From Wenzhouxiangella sp. (GTDB lineage: Bacteria; Pseudomonadota; Gammaproteobacteria; Xanthomonadales; Wenzhouxiangellaceae), in assembly GCA_021767625.1 (NCBI GenBank), contig JAASTB010000069.1, positions 1 to 8,967 on the forward strand: a DNA stretch of 8,967 bases. The letters run 5' to 3'. Below the pieces are notes generated by a model. That model was not told the DNA's origin, ran no database searches, and saw nothing but the letters and a program-made list of their open reading frames with translations. The stretch's first letter is position 1; each line of letters begins with the position of its first letter. Below, piece after piece: positions 6,269 through 8,967 of this stretch. Made by a program: the position numbers and the translations under genes.

Positions 6269-7696
6269 ATGTTGCGTAAAAACAACATTCCGGTCGTCTC
6301 CGAAATGATGGCGGCCGATCCCGACCGGGCCGACGATTTCCTGCGCGAAGGCGGCGGCTGGCGTCTCGACTTTTCCGGCATTCCGCTCGACCGGGGCGGC
6401 CTGGCTGCACTGCAGCGGCTGCCCGAGGCCAGCGGCCTGGCGGCGGCAGTCGAACGCCTGTTCTCGGGCGCAATCGTCAATCCCAGCGAGAACCAGCCCG
6501 CGCTGCACATGGCCCTGCGGGCGTCCCGGCCCTTCCGTGGCCTGGCCGTCGACGAGGCCGAGCAGGTCATGGCCGAGCGCGCGCGCTTCCTGTCCGTGGC
6601 GGGCGCCCTCCACGCCGGCGAGACCGGCCTGACCGACCTGCTGCACATCGGCATCGGCGGCTCCGACCTGGGCCCCCGACTCGTGGCCGACGCCCTGGAC
6701 GCCGACGACGGCGCCGTGCGGGTGCACTGGCTGTCGACCCTCGACGGCCGGCGCTTCGAGCGCTTGTGCCGCCGGCTCGATCCCCGGACCACCGGCCTGG
6801 TGATCGCCTCGAAGTCCTTCTCCACCGAAGAGACCCTGCTGCAGGCGCGTGCGGCGCGGGACTGGCTCGGCCCCGACTGGGCCGAGCGCAGCTGGGCGGC
6901 CACGGCCAAGGTCGAGCGGGCCCGGGAGTTCGGGCTCGACGACGCGCACATCCTGCCGTTTCCCGCCTGGACCGGCGGTCGTTTTTCGCTGTGGTCTTCG
7001 GTCGGCGTCAGTACTGCGGCCGCAATCGGGCCGGAACGATTCGAGGCCCTGCTGGAAGGCGCCGAGGCGGCCGACGAAGACTTCCGCAGTCATCCCGACG
7101 CCGAGGGGCTGGCGACCTTCGCGGGTCTGCTCGTCCACTACCTCCGGCGGGAACTCGACTTGGACACGCTCGGCTTCGTCAGCTACGAACCGCGGCTGGC
7201 CCTGCTCGGCGACTACCTCCAGCAACTCTTCATGGAAAGCCTGGGCAAGGGCGTGGATCTCGACGGGCGGGCGGTGGACGGGCCGACCGTACCGCTGATC
7301 TTCGGCGGGCGGGGCACCGACCTGCAGCACTCGATCTTCCAGGCGCTTCACCAGGGGCCGGATTCGCACCCGCTGGTCCTCGTCGGCGCCCGCCGCGGCG
7401 ATCACGCGCATCCGGACTGGCAGCGCTGCCAGATGGCGCACCTGCTCGCCCAGGCCTCCGCGCTCTCCAACGGCCGCGGCGACGGCGAGGCGTTCCAGCG
7501 CATGCCGGGCAACCGGCCGGTGGCGACTTTGCTGGTCGATGAACTCGATGCCCGTTCCCTGGGCTGGCTGCTGGCCAGCTTCGAGCAGGCCGTCTACGCC
7601 CTTTCGGTCGTCTGGCGTATCAACCCCTTCGATCAGTGGGGCGTGGAAGAGGGCAAGCGCCTGGCCCGCGAAATCCGGCGCCAGCTGCCGGACTAG
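6269..7696 (+). CDS. pgi: Glucose-6-phosphate isomerase, short divergent form
   Basis: Pgi interconverts glucose 6-phosphate and fructose 6-phosphate in the cytoplasm. The family motifs run in order: GIGGSDLGP (about 127-135), SKSFSTEET in place of the usual SKTFTTxET, GGRFSLWSSVG (signature 1), MESLGK, GTDLQHSIFQALHQG and PFDQWGVEEGK (signature 2). The catalytic residues are kept: Glu323, His354 and Lys463, equivalent to E. coli Glu355, His386 and Lys514. The Glu-His spacing of 31 is identical, while His-Lys is 19 residues shorter. At 475 residues it is well below the 549 of E. coli. The N-terminus is about 32 residues shorter but still shows the DPDRADDF...LDFS segment, so it is not obviously truncated. 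No clear ribosome site precedes ATG 6269; translation may depend on panD, 14 bases upstream. The stop is five bases from that of the convergent lipoprotein gene. Confidence 0.95.
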   Translation: MLRKNNIPVVSEMMAADPDRADDFLREGGGWRLDFSGIPLDRGGLAALQRLPEASGLAAAVERLFSGAIVNPSENQPALHMALRASRPFRGLAVDEAEQVMAERARFLSVAGALHAGETGLTDLLHIGIGGSDLGPRLVADALDADDGAVRVHWLSTLDGRRFERLCRRLDPRTTGLVIASKSFSTEETLLQARAARDWLGPDWAERSWAATAKVERAREFGLDDAHILPFPAWTGGRFSLWSSVGVSTAAAIGPERFEALLEGAEAADEDFRSHPDAEGLATFAGLLVHYLRRELDLDTLGFVSYEPRLALLGDYLQQLFMESLGKGVDLDGRAVDGPTVPLIFGGRGTDLQHSIFQALHQGPDSHPLVLVGARRGDHAHPDWQRCQMAHLLAQASALSNGRGDGEAFQRMPGNRPVATLLVDELDARSLGWLLASFEQAVYALSVVWRINPFDQWGVEEGKRLAREIRRQLPD

Positions 7697-7701
7697 TCGA
7701 C

Positions 7702-8295
7702 TCAGTCGCCGCCTTCACCCCGGCGGTCGATGCTGTCGAACGGAATGGTGATGATCGGCAGGCCGAGCGCGTCGCTTCGCGTCCGGGCCTGCAGCACATC
7801 CCCGCGATGCTCCACGCCCGTAGGTCCCAGGAAGTAGTACATCTCGGCCACGCCGTGGAACTGGTGCAGGGTGATCAGGTCGATGCGCGTGCTCTCCTCC
7901 AGGCCCGGCACGAAGCCGATCGGGAGCACGAAACCCTTGCTGCTCTGGTCGGTGCCCAGCGCCGTGTAGAACACCTCGAGCCGGATGTCGGCCTCGCCGG
8001 GATCGTCGACCAGCTGCATGTCGAAGCGCCGCGCCAGCTCCACGCCCAGGCGCCAGTCGGCATAAGCCCTCACGGCGGCGCGTTCGACGAAGTGGCTGGA
8101 AATGTGGACGCGCTTGCCGGCGTGCGGCGCGAAGTCGTCCGCGGGCAGGCGCTGCACCAGGTCGTCGATGCTGTGCGTGAGAAGTTGCTGGGCGGTGGCC
8201 CCGACCAGGGAATCCTGCACCTGGCGGGTGCCGCAGGCGGCGAGCAGCAGCGCGCACAAGACGACGAGGGGTAGGCGAAAACCACGTTTCGGCAT
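7702..8295 (-). CDS. Uncharacterised lipoprotein
   Basis: The 197-residue product has a clear type II signal: basic MPKRGFR, a hydrophobic core, then lipobox LAAC with Cys21 as the lipidated residue. Gly at +2 means no inner-membrane retention signal, so outer-membrane attachment is likely. The mature part is soluble. Visible segments include HISSHFVERAAVRAYADWRLG, a GEADIRLEVFYTALGTDQ stretch and a hydrophobic LPIGFVPG patch; the protein ends in an acidic/basic tail. I do not recognise a catalytic motif and assign no function. The start at 8295 is preceded by GGAAAG at good distance. The open frame extends 206 codons upstream, but that part runs antisense through the MATE gene and is shadow. 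It converges with pgi, with five bases between stops and no terminator in the gap, so transcripts of the two may overlap. Confidence 0.85.
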   Translation of the reverse strand: MPKRGFRLPLVVLCALLLAACGTRQVQDSLVGATAQQLLTHSIDDLVQRLPADDFAPHAGKRVHISSHFVERAAVRAYADWRLGVELARRFDMQLVDDPGEADIRLEVFYTALGTDQSSKGFVLPIGFVPGLEESTRIDLITLHQFHGVAEMYYFLGPTGVEHRGDVLQARTRSDALGLPIITIPFDSIDRRGEGGD

Positions 8296-8339
8296 CGTTT
8301 CTTTCCGTGTTGAATGAAAATCGGCCGGTACTGCGCGGG

Positions 8340-8348
8340 AGCATAACA
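8340..8348 (-). promoter_or_regulatory. Possible extended -10 for the lipoprotein gene
   Basis: On the minus strand this reads TGTTATGCT, a TGn extended -10 with TATGCT as hexamer (four of six). The start would be near 8333, giving a leader of about 38 nt. There is no good -35 in the GC-rich sequence upstream. Confidence 0.35.
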
Positions 8349-8365
8349 GCCGGCGCGCGGGCGGC

Positions 8366-8394
8366 TTGCACGCGCCGGGCGGGCAACGGACAAT
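8366..8394 (+). promoter_or_regulatory. Possible promoter of the MATE gene
   Basis: TTGCAC (8366-8371) and GACAAT (8389-8394) are separated by the ideal 17 bases, giving a start near 8401 and a 30-nt leader. Both hexamers are imperfect (three and four of six). Confidence 0.35.
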
Positions 8395-8430
8395 GCCGCT
8401 TCCTCCTCCCGTGCCCAGCCGCCCGATCGC

Positions 8431-8967
8431 ATGTCCGCGCGCCCCAAAGCTCCCGACCTGCCGGCCGAAGTCCGGCGGACCGTGCTGCTCGCCGGTCCCC
8501 TGATCATCGGGCAGGTGACCAGCTACGCAATGACGCTGGTCGACACCCTGATGGCCGGCCGGCTGGGGGCGCTGGATCTCGGGGCCGTCGCCATCGGTTC
8601 TTCGATCTGGTCGGCGGGCATGGTGTTCATCGTTGGCATGATGATGGCCGTCTCGGCCGCCGTCTCCCAGCTCGACGGGGCGGGGCGACGCGGCCAGGCC
8701 GGGGAATTGACACGCCAGGCCCTGTGGTTGGCGTTGCTGATTTCGGCGATCTTCTTCTTCCTGATGCGGCGCGGCGACGGCCTGATGGGCTTCATCGGCG
8801 TGGAGCCGGCCGTGGCCGAACTGGCCCACCGCTACCTGCTGGCGATCAGCTGGGGCATGCCGGCCCTGGCCGGGATGTTCGTGCTTCGCTTCTTCTCGGA
8901 GGGAACCGGTCACACGCGCCCGACGATGTACATCGGCCTGATGGGCATCGCCTTCAACGTGCCGCTC
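8431..8967 (+). CDS. MATE-family multidrug/cation antiporter (3' partial)
   Basis: The frame is open from ATG 8431 to the window end, giving 179 of the roughly 450 residues expected. It matches the NorM/DinF (MATE) family, which exports cationic drugs and other compounds from the cytoplasm against a Na+ or H+ gradient. TM1 (about 17-42) contains GPLIIGQVTSYAMTLVDTLMAG, with the conserved TM1 acidic residue at Asp38. TM2 (about 50-78), TM3 (about 97-113) and TM4 (about 133-155) follow. The loop SEGTGHTRPTM (156-166) is typical of the family, and TM5 begins at the edge. There is no strong ribosome site before ATG 8431, but the 16-residue cytoplasmic lead before TM1 is normal. It is divergent from the lipoprotein gene, the two sharing a 135-base promoter region. 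Confidence 0.92.
   Translation, partial: MSARPKAPDLPAEVRRTVLLAGPLIIGQVTSYAMTLVDTLMAGRLGALDLGAVAIGSSIWSAGMVFIVGMMMAVSAAVSQLDGAGRRGQAGELTRQALWLALLISAIFFFLMRRGDGLMGFIGVEPAVAELAHRYLLAISWGMPALAGMFVLRFFSEGTGHTRPTMYIGLMGIAFNVPL

Noticed and set aside
6191..7441. A 416-codon minus-strand frame opposite pgi.
   Set aside because: It has shadow composition, and pgi on the other strand is unambiguous.
7686..7710. A terminator between pgi and the lipoprotein gene.
   Set aside because: Only a short GACTAGTC palindrome is present, with no stable stem and no T-tract.
8296..8913. A 206-codon upstream extension of the lipoprotein frame.
   Set aside because: It runs antisense through the MATE coding region and lacks domain features. 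The lipoprotein signal peptide and ribosome site fix the start at 8295.

Overview
The window is GC-rich, densely coded bacterial chromosome. High GC, a panD-pgi gene pair, an outer-membrane-type lipoprotein and a MATE pump suggest a gammaproteobacterium, perhaps of the Xanthomonadales/Wenzhouxiangella kind. This placement is inferred from gene content and remembered synteny, not from a marker gene. No tRNA, rRNA, CRISPR array, insertion sequence or phage gene was found.

Layout, left to right. (1) Positions 1-1194 (+) hold the body and C-terminus of a metal-dependent amidohydrolase of the prolidase/imidazolonepropionase-like group; its N-terminus lies outside the window. (2) Between two convergent genes, 1222-1320 is an extragenic element built from tandem CACGGAA-type units arranged as a large inverted repeat. 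(3) Positions 1323-5568 (-) are a tight three-gene operon: an ABC ATPase, a permease with duplicated FtsX/MacB-type modules, and an exported CrtC/AttH-like lipocalin protein. Stop and start codons overlap at both junctions. The set resembles AttEFGH, with the two permeases fused. (4) Positions 5569-5873 form a divergent intergenic region. On the + strand it carries a good promoter, then about 106 nt of structured non-coding sequence ending in a textbook intrinsic terminator, 44 nt before panD. (5) Positions 5874-7696 (+) are panD (aspartate 1-decarboxylase, beta-alanine for pantothenate/CoA) and pgi (a short glucose-6-phosphate isomerase), 14 nt apart. (6) Positions 7702-8295 (-) encode an unrecognised lipoprotein, convergent with pgi. 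(7) Positions 8431-8967 (+) are the start of a MATE-family efflux protein that runs off the window, divergent from the lipoprotein.

Most of the window is ordinary. The best candidate for something undescribed is the promoter-hairpin-terminator unit ahead of panD. No + strand gene lies within 4.6 kb upstream, so the terminator can only end a transcript that begins in the intergenic region itself. It is therefore either a free small RNA or a transcription-attenuating leader that controls panD-pgi. The second signal worth following is the CACGGAA repeat element.
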